From: COE1 sp949066965 | GTDB taxonomy: Bacteria > Bacillota > Clostridia > Lachnospirales > Lachnospiraceae | Assembly (NCBI GenBank): GCA_949066965.1 | Contig: CARTDA010000004.1 | Location: forward strand, 62,001-126,000 | Reading direction: 5' to 3' | Length of the DNA stretch: 64,000 bases | Part shown: positions 10,151 to 17,517 of the stretch, one piece after another | Numbering within the stretch: the first letter of the stretch is position 1 | Layout: every line of letters begins with the position of its first letter | Position numbers and translations under genes: made by a program | Notes under the pieces: model-generated | Told to the model about the DNA's origin: nothing | Database searches by the model: none | What the model saw: the letters and a program-made list of their open reading frames with translations, nothing else

Positions 10151-10203
10151 TAAGGAACTGTTTACAAATTATTTGTCATGGGTAATTTATTGACAGTTCC
10201 TGG
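10151..10203. repeat. Short palindromic element, family B, TA-flanked
   Basis: The inverted arms TAAGGAACTGTTTACAAATTA and TAATTTATTGACAGTTCC form an imperfect hairpin. The left arm resembles the ends of the 160-bp element at 56103-56262 and the hairpin at 21851-21904. Its right arm supplies a perfect -35 box (TTGACA, 10190-10195). Confidence 0.65.
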
Positions 10204-10218
10204 GGAAATCATTACTAT
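10190..10218 (+). promoter_or_regulatory. Promoter of the GH9-like lipoprotein gene
   Basis: TTGACA (10190-10195), a 17-nt spacer and TACTAT (10213-10218). The predicted start of transcription lies only about a dozen nucleotides before the ATG at 10238, just upstream of GGAGG at 10229-10233. The -35 box lies within the arm of a palindromic repeat. Confidence 0.6.
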
Positions 10219-10237
10219 TTAAGTCGCCGGAGGCGGC

Positions 10238-11695
10238 ATGGAGATTATTATGCATGGGTATAAGATGGGATTTTGCAGGGTCGTGTTATGCTGTCTGTCG
10301 CTGATACTGGGCGCTTTGGCATGTGCCTGTACAGATGGGCGAGAGCCGCTGGCTGAGAAACAGCAGGCGGACGAAAGTGCGGCAGATGGTACACGGCAGG
10401 CTGAGCCGGCGCCGGAAACCGGATTTGGTACGGTGCTTGCATCATATGGCGTGGAAGCACCGGTAAGCAGGCCGGCGATATATGTGGACATGGCAGGGTA
10501 CGCTGCGGGCAGGGAGAAACATGTGGTGTTTGCAGATGGACAGTATGGAAGCACGTTTCGTGTCGTGCGAAGACAGGACGGTGCCGTGGTGCATATTGGA
10601 AAAATACCGGATGCAGTGGGTGACAAGGCAACCGGACAGCAGTTTCGTGTGGCAGATTTCACGTCCTTTGACGAACCAGGGACATACTACATTCTCACGG
10701 ATGTGGTAGGGCAGTCCTATCCGTTCCATATTGCGGAGGATGCGTATGAAAACCTTTTTTTGAATATGCTGAAAAATGCCTCCGATGTCAGCCTCGAGGA
10801 GAGCGCGCAGGGAATTTGCGGGGCGGCTTTCGGTATGCATGTGATTATGTACGCGCTGCAATGCAACGGCACGCTGTTTGAGTCGGCATACAAGCATCTG
10901 CGGGAGGATGAGCAGGACAAACAGCTTGTCGCACAGCTTTTGTACGTGGGGAAATGGATGATTTCCCAGCAGCAGGGCGATGGAAGCCTGTATGGGGATT
11001 ACGAGGCGACAGCGGCATTCTGCGGGATTATGGAGATGGGGCGCCATGTGTTTGGAAGGTATGAGTCCAGCGTGGACAAGGAGTACAAGGAGGCTGCCAT
11101 GCGCGCATGGGAGTGGCTTGAGAGCAGGGGATGCAGCACGGAGGCAGAAAAAAATGCAAGGTTTTATGCCACGGCACAGCTTTTTCATGAGGAGGGAAGC
11201 ACACAGTACAAAACATTGGCAGAGCAGTTTTTAAAGGAAAGGGAAAAAGACTATTCGGATGGTCGTTTTGTCTTTTATGGTGTGCTGGCATATATCAGCG
11301 CGGACAAGGGAACGGACAGGGATCTCTGTACTTATGTCATGATGGATTTGATGGAACGGACGGAGGCAATCTGCGAGGCTGCCATGGATGATGTGGTGTT
11401 TGGCGTTGGCAGCAGGACTGTGGCAGAGAATATGAACCATCTGCTGCACCTGAGCTTTATCAATTATCTCACGCCGAGCAAGGAATATACACTAATTATT
11501 GAGAATACCATACAATATATGGGTGGGCTTAATGAGTCCGGAACCTGTTATATTGGGGCGGATGGGAGATGGAAGAATACGGATGAAGCGCAGGGGACAG
11601 ATTTGGAGTGGAACGGAATCATGCTGCTGGGGATGAGTGATCTGCTCAAGAATCTCAGTGGTTACAGCCCGGACAGCGAAGTGGTTTCGGAATAG
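10238..11695 (+). CDS. GH9-like lipoprotein lacking the usual catalytic motif
   Basis: 485 aa. A hydrophobic leader with a Cys in LGALACACTD suggests a lipoprotein signal peptide. Residues about 75-170 resemble the cellulase N-terminal Ig-like domain of GH9 enzymes (VDMAGY, FRVADFTSFDEPGTYYI, QSYPFHIAEDAYE), and the helical remainder has the size and pattern of an (alpha/alpha)6 barrel. The GGWxDAGDYxKY signature that carries the GH9 catalytic Asp pair is absent where it should fall (residues about 180-205), and the protein is shorter than typical Ig-GH9 enzymes. It may be a binding or structural pseudoenzyme; active GH9 function is unlikely. A GGAGG 4 nt upstream supports the ATG at 10238; ATG 10250 is an alternative. 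Confidence 0.6.
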   Translation: MEIIMHGYKMGFCRVVLCCLSLILGALACACTDGREPLAEKQQADESAADGTRQAEPAPETGFGTVLASYGVEAPVSRPAIYVDMAGYAAGREKHVVFADGQYGSTFRVVRRQDGAVVHIGKIPDAVGDKATGQQFRVADFTSFDEPGTYYILTDVVGQSYPFHIAEDAYENLFLNMLKNASDVSLEESAQGICGAAFGMHVIMYALQCNGTLFESAYKHLREDEQDKQLVAQLLYVGKWMISQQQGDGSLYGDYEATAAFCGIMEMGRHVFGRYESSVDKEYKEAAMRAWEWLESRGCSTEAEKNARFYATAQLFHEEGSTQYKTLAEQFLKEREKDYSDGRFVFYGVLAYISADKGTDRDLCTYVMMDLMERTEAICEAAMDDVVFGVGSRTVAENMNHLLHLSFINYLTPSKEYTLIIENTIQYMGGLNESGTCYIGADGRWKNTDEAQGTDLEWNGIMLLGMSDLLKNLSGYSPDSEVVSE

Positions 11696-11756
11696 CGTGG
11701 TGGTATATTTATTATGTATGGTTGCGATATATTTTGGAAAGGGTATGGGATATCGA

Positions 11757-12794
11757 ATGAAAATTGTTGTTTTGGCGGGGGGAATCAGTACAGAGCGCGA
11801 TGTGTCACTTGTCACTGGGAGCATGATATATCAGGCATTAAGAAAAAAGGGGCACACGGTTGTGCTCCTCGACGTGTATCTTGGCTATATGCAGGATGCC
11901 GATGATATTTTTTGCGTAGAGAAGGACTGGAGTGAAAATTTTGGCGTGATATCGGAAAGCAATCCGGACATCAGCGCAGTAAAGGCGATGCGGCAGGACA
12001 ATCCGGAATGTGCGATAGGTCCCAATGTGATGAAAATCTGTTCGCAGGCAGATATCGTGTTCCTTGCGCTTCATGGGCAGAATGGGGAGGACGGAAGGAT
12101 ACAGGCAATGTTTGACCTGCTGGATATCAAGTATACCGGAACGGACTATCTTTCGAGCGCACTTGCGATGGATAAGGCAATTTCCAAGGAGCTTTTTCAC
12201 AAATATGGCATACCGACGCCGAAAGGAATCACAGTCTGCCGCAATGAGACGAAGCTTGTCGAGGCATGGAACATTTTTCCGTGTATTGTCAAGGTAAACT
12301 GTGGCGGTTCCAGCGTGGGCGTGTATATGGCAGAGGACAGAGCGCAGCTTGGCACTGCGTTGGAAAAGGCATTTTCATTTGAAAACAGGGTCATTATCGA
12401 GCAGTACATAGACGGCAGGGAGTTTTCCGTCGGCGTCATGGACGGCACGGCGCTCCCCGTGATAGAGATTGCACCGAAGGTAGGATTTTATGATTACAAA
12501 AATAAATATCAGGCGGGTTCGACGGTCGAGACCTGTCCGGCAGAGCTTGATGCCAATGTGACAAAGGCAATGCAGTCCTGCGCGGAGGCGGTGTACCGTA
12601 CGCTGCGGCTAAAGACCTATGCGCGGATGGATTTCCGCATGGACAATGAATGGAAATTTTACTGTCTGGAAGCAAACACCCTTCCGGGTATGACGCCGAC
12701 CTCGCTTCTGCCGCAGGAAGCTGCCGCCGTGGGGATGGATTTCAGTGACCTGTGCCAGAGGATTATAGAGATTTCGATGAGGAAATATGTATGA
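11757..12794 (+). CDS. ddl: D-alanine--D-alanine ligase
   Basis: 345 aa from this ATG, which begins the MKIVVLAGG segment typical of the family; the frame stays open upstream to 11637, inside the previous gene, but those residues do not look like Ddl. It makes D-Ala-D-Ala for peptidoglycan precursors in the cytoplasm. ATP-grasp features are present: AMDKAISKELFHKYGIPTP, IVKVNCGGSSVGV, the EQYIDGREFSVGV segment, and the metal-binding end CLEANTLPGMTPTSLLPQEA. Its stop overlaps the murF start (ATGA at 12791-12794), the expected translational coupling of two consecutive steps of wall synthesis. Confidence 0.93.
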   Translation: MKIVVLAGGISTERDVSLVTGSMIYQALRKKGHTVVLLDVYLGYMQDADDIFCVEKDWSENFGVISESNPDISAVKAMRQDNPECAIGPNVMKICSQADIVFLALHGQNGEDGRIQAMFDLLDIKYTGTDYLSSALAMDKAISKELFHKYGIPTPKGITVCRNETKLVEAWNIFPCIVKVNCGGSSVGVYMAEDRAQLGTALEKAFSFENRVIIEQYIDGREFSVGVMDGTALPVIEIAPKVGFYDYKNKYQAGSTVETCPAELDANVTKAMQSCAEAVYRTLRLKTYARMDFRMDNEWKFYCLEANTLPGMTPTSLLPQEAAAVGMDFSDLCQRIIEISMRKYV

Positions 12795-14236
12795 AAAATA
12801 TGACGTTGAAAAACATTGCCGATGCGGTGAACGGGACACTCCATACGGAGGGGATGCCATCCCGCGTCAGTGCAGATGCCGCGGAAGCAGAAGGCGTGGT
12901 GCTCGATTCGCGGAAGGTGGAAAAAGGATATGTCTTTATCGCGACGCGAGGGGAGCGTGTGGACGGACACAGCTTTATAGACAGCGTGTTTGATGCGGGT
13001 GCGCTCGGCGTCATCTGTGAGCAGGCGCCCCGGAATCCAAGGGGGGCATATATCCTTGTGCAGGACAGCTTCCAGGCATTGAAGGACGTGGCAGAATTTT
13101 ACAGGAAACAGCTAGATGTCAGGGTGGTCGGTATTACAGGAAGCGTCGGCAAGACCAGCACAAAGGAGTTTGTGGCGAGTGTGCTTGCAAAAGGCTTCCG
13201 TGTCCAGAAAACGCAGGGCAATTTCAATAACGAGGTCGGGCTGCCGCTCACGGTTTTGCAGATACGTGATGACTGCCAGATTGCGGTTTTGGAAATGGGC
13301 ATCAGTGATTTCGGGGAAATGCACCGGCTTGGCAGGATTGCAAGGCCGGATGTATGCCTGATTACCAATATCGGGCAGTGCCATCTGGAAAACCTGGGAA
13401 CGCGGGACGGGATTCTCAAGGCAAAGACAGAAATCTTTGACTATATGCAGCCAGGGGCACAGATTTGCCTGAATGGGGACGACGACAAGCTTATCACCAT
13501 CAAGGAAGTACAGGGACAGGTACCGATATTTTTTGGCGGCGCAGGCAGCAACGATATCTACGCGACCCACTATGAAAACAGGGGGCTTATCGGCTGCAGG
13601 GCTTTGATTCATATCCGGCATGGCGCGGGGGATGGTGGGGAGACAACATTCCAGGCGGAGATTCCGCTGCCGGGTGAACATATGCTGTACAATGCACTTG
13701 CCGCAACGGCTGCCGGCGTGGTATGCGGGCTGTCGGCAGGGCAGATTCAGGCAGGCATCCGGGATGTGGAGCCTGTCGGTGGAAGGAGCAATGTCATCCG
13801 CACCGGCAGACTGACATTGATTGACGACTGTTACAATGCGAATCCCGTCTCGATGAAGGCGGCACTTGACCTCCTCTCCATGACAGACACCGCGGATGGC
13901 GTGGAAGGCCATGGGAGGGCGCGCAAGGTCGCAGTCCTTGGCGACATGTTTGAGCTTGGCGCCAACGAGGCAGCGCTTCACAGCGAGGTGGGCGCATACG
14001 CGGCAGAGAAGGACATTGATGTGGTTATCTGTGTCGGAAAGCTGTGTAAAAATATGTATGACGGCGCAAAAAATGTGGATAATTCCAGCGTGGTGCTGTA
14101 TTACTACGCAGACAAGGAAGCACTGCTTGCGGATATTGACGGACAGATTCGCGATGGGGATATCGTGCTTGTGAAGGCATCGCATGGGATGCACTTTGAA
14201 GAAATCATGTCACTTTTCATACCCACGCCAAAGTAG
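12791..14236 (+). CDS. murF: UDP-N-acetylmuramoyl-tripeptide--D-alanyl-D-alanine ligase
   Basis: 481 aa. It joins D-Ala-D-Ala to the UDP-MurNAc-tripeptide. The Mur ligase P-loop GITGSVGKTSTKE is at about residues 113-125, followed by GNFNNEVGLPLT, EMGISDFGEM, NIGQCHLENLG and the C-terminal domain signature DDCYNANPVSMKAAL. The start ATG overlaps the ddl stop by the ATGA arrangement with GATGAGG just upstream; an in-frame ATG at 12752 lies inside ddl and is less likely. Confidence 0.94.
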   Translation: MKNMTLKNIADAVNGTLHTEGMPSRVSADAAEAEGVVLDSRKVEKGYVFIATRGERVDGHSFIDSVFDAGALGVICEQAPRNPRGAYILVQDSFQALKDVAEFYRKQLDVRVVGITGSVGKTSTKEFVASVLAKGFRVQKTQGNFNNEVGLPLTVLQIRDDCQIAVLEMGISDFGEMHRLGRIARPDVCLITNIGQCHLENLGTRDGILKAKTEIFDYMQPGAQICLNGDDDKLITIKEVQGQVPIFFGGAGSNDIYATHYENRGLIGCRALIHIRHGAGDGGETTFQAEIPLPGEHMLYNALAATAAGVVCGLSAGQIQAGIRDVEPVGGRSNVIRTGRLTLIDDCYNANPVSMKAALDLLSMTDTADGVEGHGRARKVAVLGDMFELGANEAALHSEVGAYAAEKDIDVVICVGKLCKNMYDGAKNVDNSSVVLYYYADKEALLADIDGQIRDGDIVLVKASHGMHFEEIMSLFIPTPK

Positions 14237-14240
14237 TGGG

Positions 14241-14320
14241 AATCATGCGCCAAAATCTGTTATAATTCACACCTCAATAACTTATATTTTGATAATAATT
14301 GGCGTAGGTGTGAATTGTAA
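14241..14320. repeat. Interspersed palindromic repeat with TTCACAC/GTGTGAA arms, copy 1
   Basis: GAATCATGCGCCAAAAT (14240-14256) is followed by an inverted repeat, AATTCACACCT (14264-14274) and AGGTGTGAATT (14306-14316). The same plan with a changed arm sequence occurs at 43214-43330. It starts 4 nt after the murF stop. Confidence 0.65.
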
Positions 14321-14414
14321 CGAAATCATTGCGGCATTGTCTTTACACTGCCCGGGGAATCAGTTATAATGAAAATATCAGGTAATAAAACTGTTTCGTG
14401 GGGAGGGTGGTAAT

Positions 14415-14597
14415 ATGACAGAAAAAGAAATGCTGCAAAGAAATATCGAAGAATTTTCAAGATTGCAGGATTATATGGTGGATTGCGATAAAGCGTCCGG
14501 GGCATATAAAAAAATGAAAAGGCGATACATCGAATTGAAAGTCATTTTGACAGCTTCCGGTGTGAATCTTACGGAGCTGGATATCATAAAAGAATAG
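14415..14597 (+). CDS. Small conserved-looking protein of unknown function
   Basis: 60 aa, charged and largely helical, probably cytoplasmic; it has no signal peptide or membrane segment. A strong ribosome binding site (GGGGAGGGTGG) sits 4-5 nt before the ATG, and a terminator follows directly, so this is a real monocistronic gene. I do not recognise the family. Confidence 0.7.
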   Translation: MTEKEMLQRNIEEFSRLQDYMVDCDKASGAYKKMKRRYIELKVILTASGVNLTELDIIKE

Positions 14598-14600
14598 TAC

Positions 14601-14648
14601 AAAAAAGAACCGGAACCCTTTGGCTTTGAAAGAATTCCGGTTTTTTAA
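14601..14648 (+). terminator. Terminator of the 60-aa protein gene
   Basis: GAACCGGAA and TTCCGGTT pair across a loop, with AAAAAA before and TTTTTT after the stem. Confidence 0.8.
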
Positions 14649-14650
14649 TT

Positions 14651-14731
14651 ATAGGAAATTGCGACAACGTAGACCATTTAAACAAAAAGCGAAGCTTTTT
14701 GCTAGATGAGCGCGCTGGCGCTCATCTTTTA
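14651..14731. repeat. Two-hairpin interspersed repeat, copy 2
   Basis: Near-identical to 9983-10063, with both stem-loops fully conserved. It lies between two convergent genes and its last three bases are the plsC stop codon, so it may also serve as that gene's transcription end. Confidence 0.85.
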
Positions 14732-15475
14732 TAAGGCTGCCGCATTTTTTTGATGTGTCTCCAGAATGATATCCTGCACATAGGATGCAATTTTTTTCTG
14801 CTGTTCCTTGGGAAGAGCCTTGATATCAATCGGTTTTCCATATTCAACAATAACATGTGCTTTCTTAATTCTGGGAAACTGGTTTTCAAAGACAGCCGCA
14901 CTGTTGTTGATGGTCATGGGAACAATGGGGCAGCCTGCCTTTGCGGCAATTTTAAAGCTTCCCTCATGAAATGGAAGCAGTGTCCCCTCTTCCTTGTTTC
15001 GTGTGCCCTCCGGAAAAATACACACGGATTTTCCGCTTTTCATCAGGTTGATTGCCTCGATAATTGTCTGCGCGCCCGCCTTGAGGTTTTCACGGTCAAG
15101 AAACAGGCAGTGGAGGTTGCGCATCCAGATATTTAAGAGCGGTATCTTTTCCATGTTCTTCTTTGCGATATAGCCGGTGGGGCGCGGAACACGGATGTAA
15201 GTCAGGACAATATCAAAAAAGCTCCTGTGGTTTCCAATGTACAGCACAGGCGTGTCGCAGGGAATATTCTCCTCGCCGATATAGGTGACCCTGGCACCTG
15301 CAAGAAAGCGCACGCACCGGAATGCCCAGTTGACAATGGCAAGGCTCGAACGGCTTTTCAGGTCAGGATTGGATTTGCCGATAAGCCACTCCACAAACAT
15401 GATGGGCATGCTCAGTATTAAAAACAGGATAACAAAACCGCCTACAAGAATCAGTCGAATCATATGAACCTCCAT
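14729..15475 (-). CDS. plsC: 1-acyl-sn-glycerol-3-phosphate acyltransferase
   Basis: 248 aa. It acylates lysophosphatidic acid to phosphatidic acid at the inner face of the membrane. The catalytic NHxxxxD motif is present as NHRSFFD, followed by IAKKNMEKIP and the substrate-binding FPEGTRNKEEG. One N-terminal membrane segment (about residues 5-25) is followed by a lysophospholipid acyltransferase domain of standard length. Start at MEVHMIRL; the Met at residue 5 is an alternative. The gene stands alone. Confidence 0.9.
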   Translation of the reverse strand: MEVHMIRLILVGGFVILFLILSMPIMFVEWLIGKSNPDLKSRSSLAIVNWAFRCVRFLAGARVTYIGEENIPCDTPVLYIGNHRSFFDIVLTYIRVPRPTGYIAKKNMEKIPLLNIWMRNLHCLFLDRENLKAGAQTIIEAINLMKSGKSVCIFPEGTRNKEEGTLLPFHEGSFKIAAKAGCPIVPMTINNSAAVFENQFPRIKKAHVIVEYGKPIDIKALPKEQQKKIASYVQDIILETHQKNAAAL

Positions 15476-15499
15476 GCAATCACTTGTTTTTTTACATGT

Positions 15500-15630
15500 A
15501 TATACTCACGACAGATGAAATCTGCCGTGAGTAACGCGCCAACCGCAGCCGCAAAGCGGCATATTTCCTCATGCGGTTGTGCGCATTATACTATACTGAG
15601 CGGTCAGTCTTTTTGACCGCTCAGTATAGT
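15500..15630. repeat. Composite of three consecutive hairpins upstream of plsC
   Basis: Hairpin 1 (15504-15532) pairs ACTCACGACAGAT with ATCTGCCGTGAGT. Hairpin 2 (15536-15584) has arms ending GCGC with AACCGCA/TGCGGTT. Hairpin 3 (15590-15630) is a perfect 17-bp stem ACTATACTGAGCGGTCA around a 7-nt loop. A 28-bp part of hairpin 1 recurs at 40771-40798 with a compensatory G-C to A-T change. They fill the divergent gap between plsC and the PrcB-domain gene. Confidence 0.75.
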
Positions 15631-15742
15631 TCTATCTTATACATTTTCCCCGCCAAAATCAACCATAAATGCATATATTTTCGAAATGGTACATAATTAT
15701 AGACAGATATGTTTCGGAATTGTAACCAGTCAGGAGGGTAAA

Positions 15743-16168
15743 ATGACCAGATTCAGGAAAAGAATACTTACATATACGATAACGTGCGTTATATTAATGA
15801 TGGCTGTACTTGGCTGCTCCATGGAAGATACGCAGGAGGATAGGCTTAAGGATATTGATTTTACCGTTGTCGGTGAGGAGCAGCAGCCGGAGGCGCTGCG
15901 GGACATTATTGCGGAGAAGTCGGCGGAGCCGTTCCAGATTAGCTATACACTCGGGACAGAGATGTACATTGCAATCGGGTATGGCGAGCAGTCTGGCGGC
16001 GGGTACAGCATCAGCGTCAATGAATTTTACGAGACAGAGGAATCAGTAATTATCGACACGACGCTGATAGGACCTGGCAAGGCAGAGAACGTGACCAACA
16101 CGCCGACAAGACCATATATTGTTGTAAAAACACAAAATATAGCGGATAAGATGATAGAATTTAAGTAA
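15743..16168 (+). CDS. PrcB C-terminal domain lipoprotein
   Basis: 141 aa. The ATG is chosen because AGGAGGG lies 4 nt upstream; the frame is open further upstream. The leader ends in the lipobox-like LGCS, so the protein is probably tethered outside the membrane. The rest fits the PrcB C-terminal domain (a small beta-rich domain named after a Treponema protease accessory protein), with SGGGYSISVNEFYE and RPYIVVKT. It lies 50 nt before pyrC in the same direction, but no functional link is evident. Confidence 0.65.
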   Translation: MTRFRKRILTYTITCVILMMAVLGCSMEDTQEDRLKDIDFTVVGEEQQPEALRDIIAEKSAEPFQISYTLGTEMYIAIGYGEQSGGGYSISVNEFYETEESVIIDTTLIGPGKAENVTNTPTRPYIVVKTQNIADKMIEFK

Positions 16169-16218
16169 AATATGTGTTAAGGTAGAAGAAATATGATTGC
16201 GAAAGGAACAAAAGAAAT

Positions 16219-17517
16219 ATGGTACTGATAAAAAACGGGCTTGTAGTCGACCCGGCAAATGGGATAAAGCGGCAGGCAGATGTTCTGGTAAAGGATGGCA
16301 AAATTGAGTGGATATCAGGCGAGGATGTCAAAGAGGTAAAAGATAACACGTGTGATGTAATTGATGCCACAGGATGCACCGTGGCGCCGGGGCTGGTCGA
16401 TGTGCATGTGCATTTCAGGGATCCGGGATTTACCCACAAGGAGGATATTGAGACTGGGGCAAGGGCGGCGTTAAAGGGCGGTTTTACAAGCGTGGTGCTG
16501 ATGGCAAATACGAAACCGGCAGTCGACAATGAGCAGACGCTTCGCTATGTCCTGGAAAAGGGCAGAAAAACAGACCTGAAGGTTTATACCTGCGCAACCG
16601 TGACAAAGGGAATGGCGGGAAAAGAGCTTACGGACATGGAGACGCTTCAAAAAGAGGGGGCATCGGGATTTACGGATGACGGAATTCCGATTATGGATGC
16701 AGGGCTGATGGAACAGGCGATGGAAAAAGTGGCAGCGTTAGAAGTTCCAATCAGCCTTCACGAGGAAAATCCGGAATATATCACAAACAACGGAGTCAAC
16801 AGTGGCAAGGCATCTGCGCATTTCGGCATCGGCGGTTCGCCGAGGGAAGCGGAAATCTCACTGATACGGCGCGATTTGCAGACCGCATTAAAAACAGGTG
16901 CTATTTTAAATATCCAGCATATCAGCACAAAAGAAGGCGTGGAGCTTGTCAGACAGGCAAAGAAGCGGGCGGCAGAGCTGGGAATGTCCAATATCCATGC
17001 GGAGGCGACACCGCACCACTTCAGCCTGACGGAGGATGCGGTTATCCGGCATGGAACGCTTGCCAAGATGAACCCGCCGCTGCGTGAGGAGGCGGACAGG
17101 CAGGCAGTTATCGAAGGGCTTCAGGATGGCACCATCGATATCATAGCGACTGACCATGCACCGCACAGCGCGGAGGAAAAGAAAAAGCCGCTCACGGAAG
17201 CGCCGAGCGGGATTATCGGCCTGGAGACGGCGCTTTCGCTTGGCATTACAAACCTTGTCAATAAAGGATGTCTTTCCATGGAAGCCCTGATTTGTGCCAT
17301 GTCGTCCAATCCGGCCGCGATGTATGGGCTGCCGGCGGGAACGCTGTCGGAGGGGGCTGCCGCCGATATCGTGATATTTGACGCAGCCGCCACGCAGACA
17401 GTGGGAAACTTTGTGTCCAAATCCTCCAATTCGCCATTTACCGGGCAGGTTCTGAACGGTGTCGTAAAGTATACGCTGGTCAACGGAAAAATTGTATACA
17501 AAAATCAGTCTTTTTGA
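16219..17517 (+). CDS. pyrC: Dihydroorotase
   Basis: 432 aa, class I type. It closes carbamoyl-aspartate to dihydroorotate in pyrimidine synthesis. Zinc ligands lie in DVHVHFRDPG (H63, H65), with GGFTSVVLMANTKP, GFTDDGIPIMD and the metal-binding ATDHAPHS near residue 312. The ATG has GAAAGGAAC upstream. No other pyr genes adjoin it. The last 13 bp overlap the convergent regulator gene on the other strand. Confidence 0.93.
   Translation: MVLIKNGLVVDPANGIKRQADVLVKDGKIEWISGEDVKEVKDNTCDVIDATGCTVAPGLVDVHVHFRDPGFTHKEDIETGARAALKGGFTSVVLMANTKPAVDNEQTLRYVLEKGRKTDLKVYTCATVTKGMAGKELTDMETLQKEGASGFTDDGIPIMDAGLMEQAMEKVAALEVPISLHEENPEYITNNGVNSGKASAHFGIGGSPREAEISLIRRDLQTALKTGAILNIQHISTKEGVELVRQAKKRAAELGMSNIHAEATPHHFSLTEDAVIRHGTLAKMNPPLREEADRQAVIEGLQDGTIDIIATDHAPHSAEEKKKPLTEAPSGIIGLETALSLGITNLVNKGCLSMEALICAMSSNPAAMYGLPAGTLSEGAAADIVIFDAAATQTVGNFVSKSSNSPFTGQVLNGVVKYTLVNGKIVYKNQSF

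Noticed and set aside
10442..11188. 248-codon minus-strand frame in the GH9-like gene
   Set aside because: Shadow; the plus strand has promoter, ribosome binding site and a lipoprotein leader.
13112..14194. Open frame of 360 codons on the minus strand inside murF
   Set aside because: It is the reverse shadow of murF; the plus-strand product has all family motifs, and the minus-strand translation is rich in His and Cys without recognisable domains.
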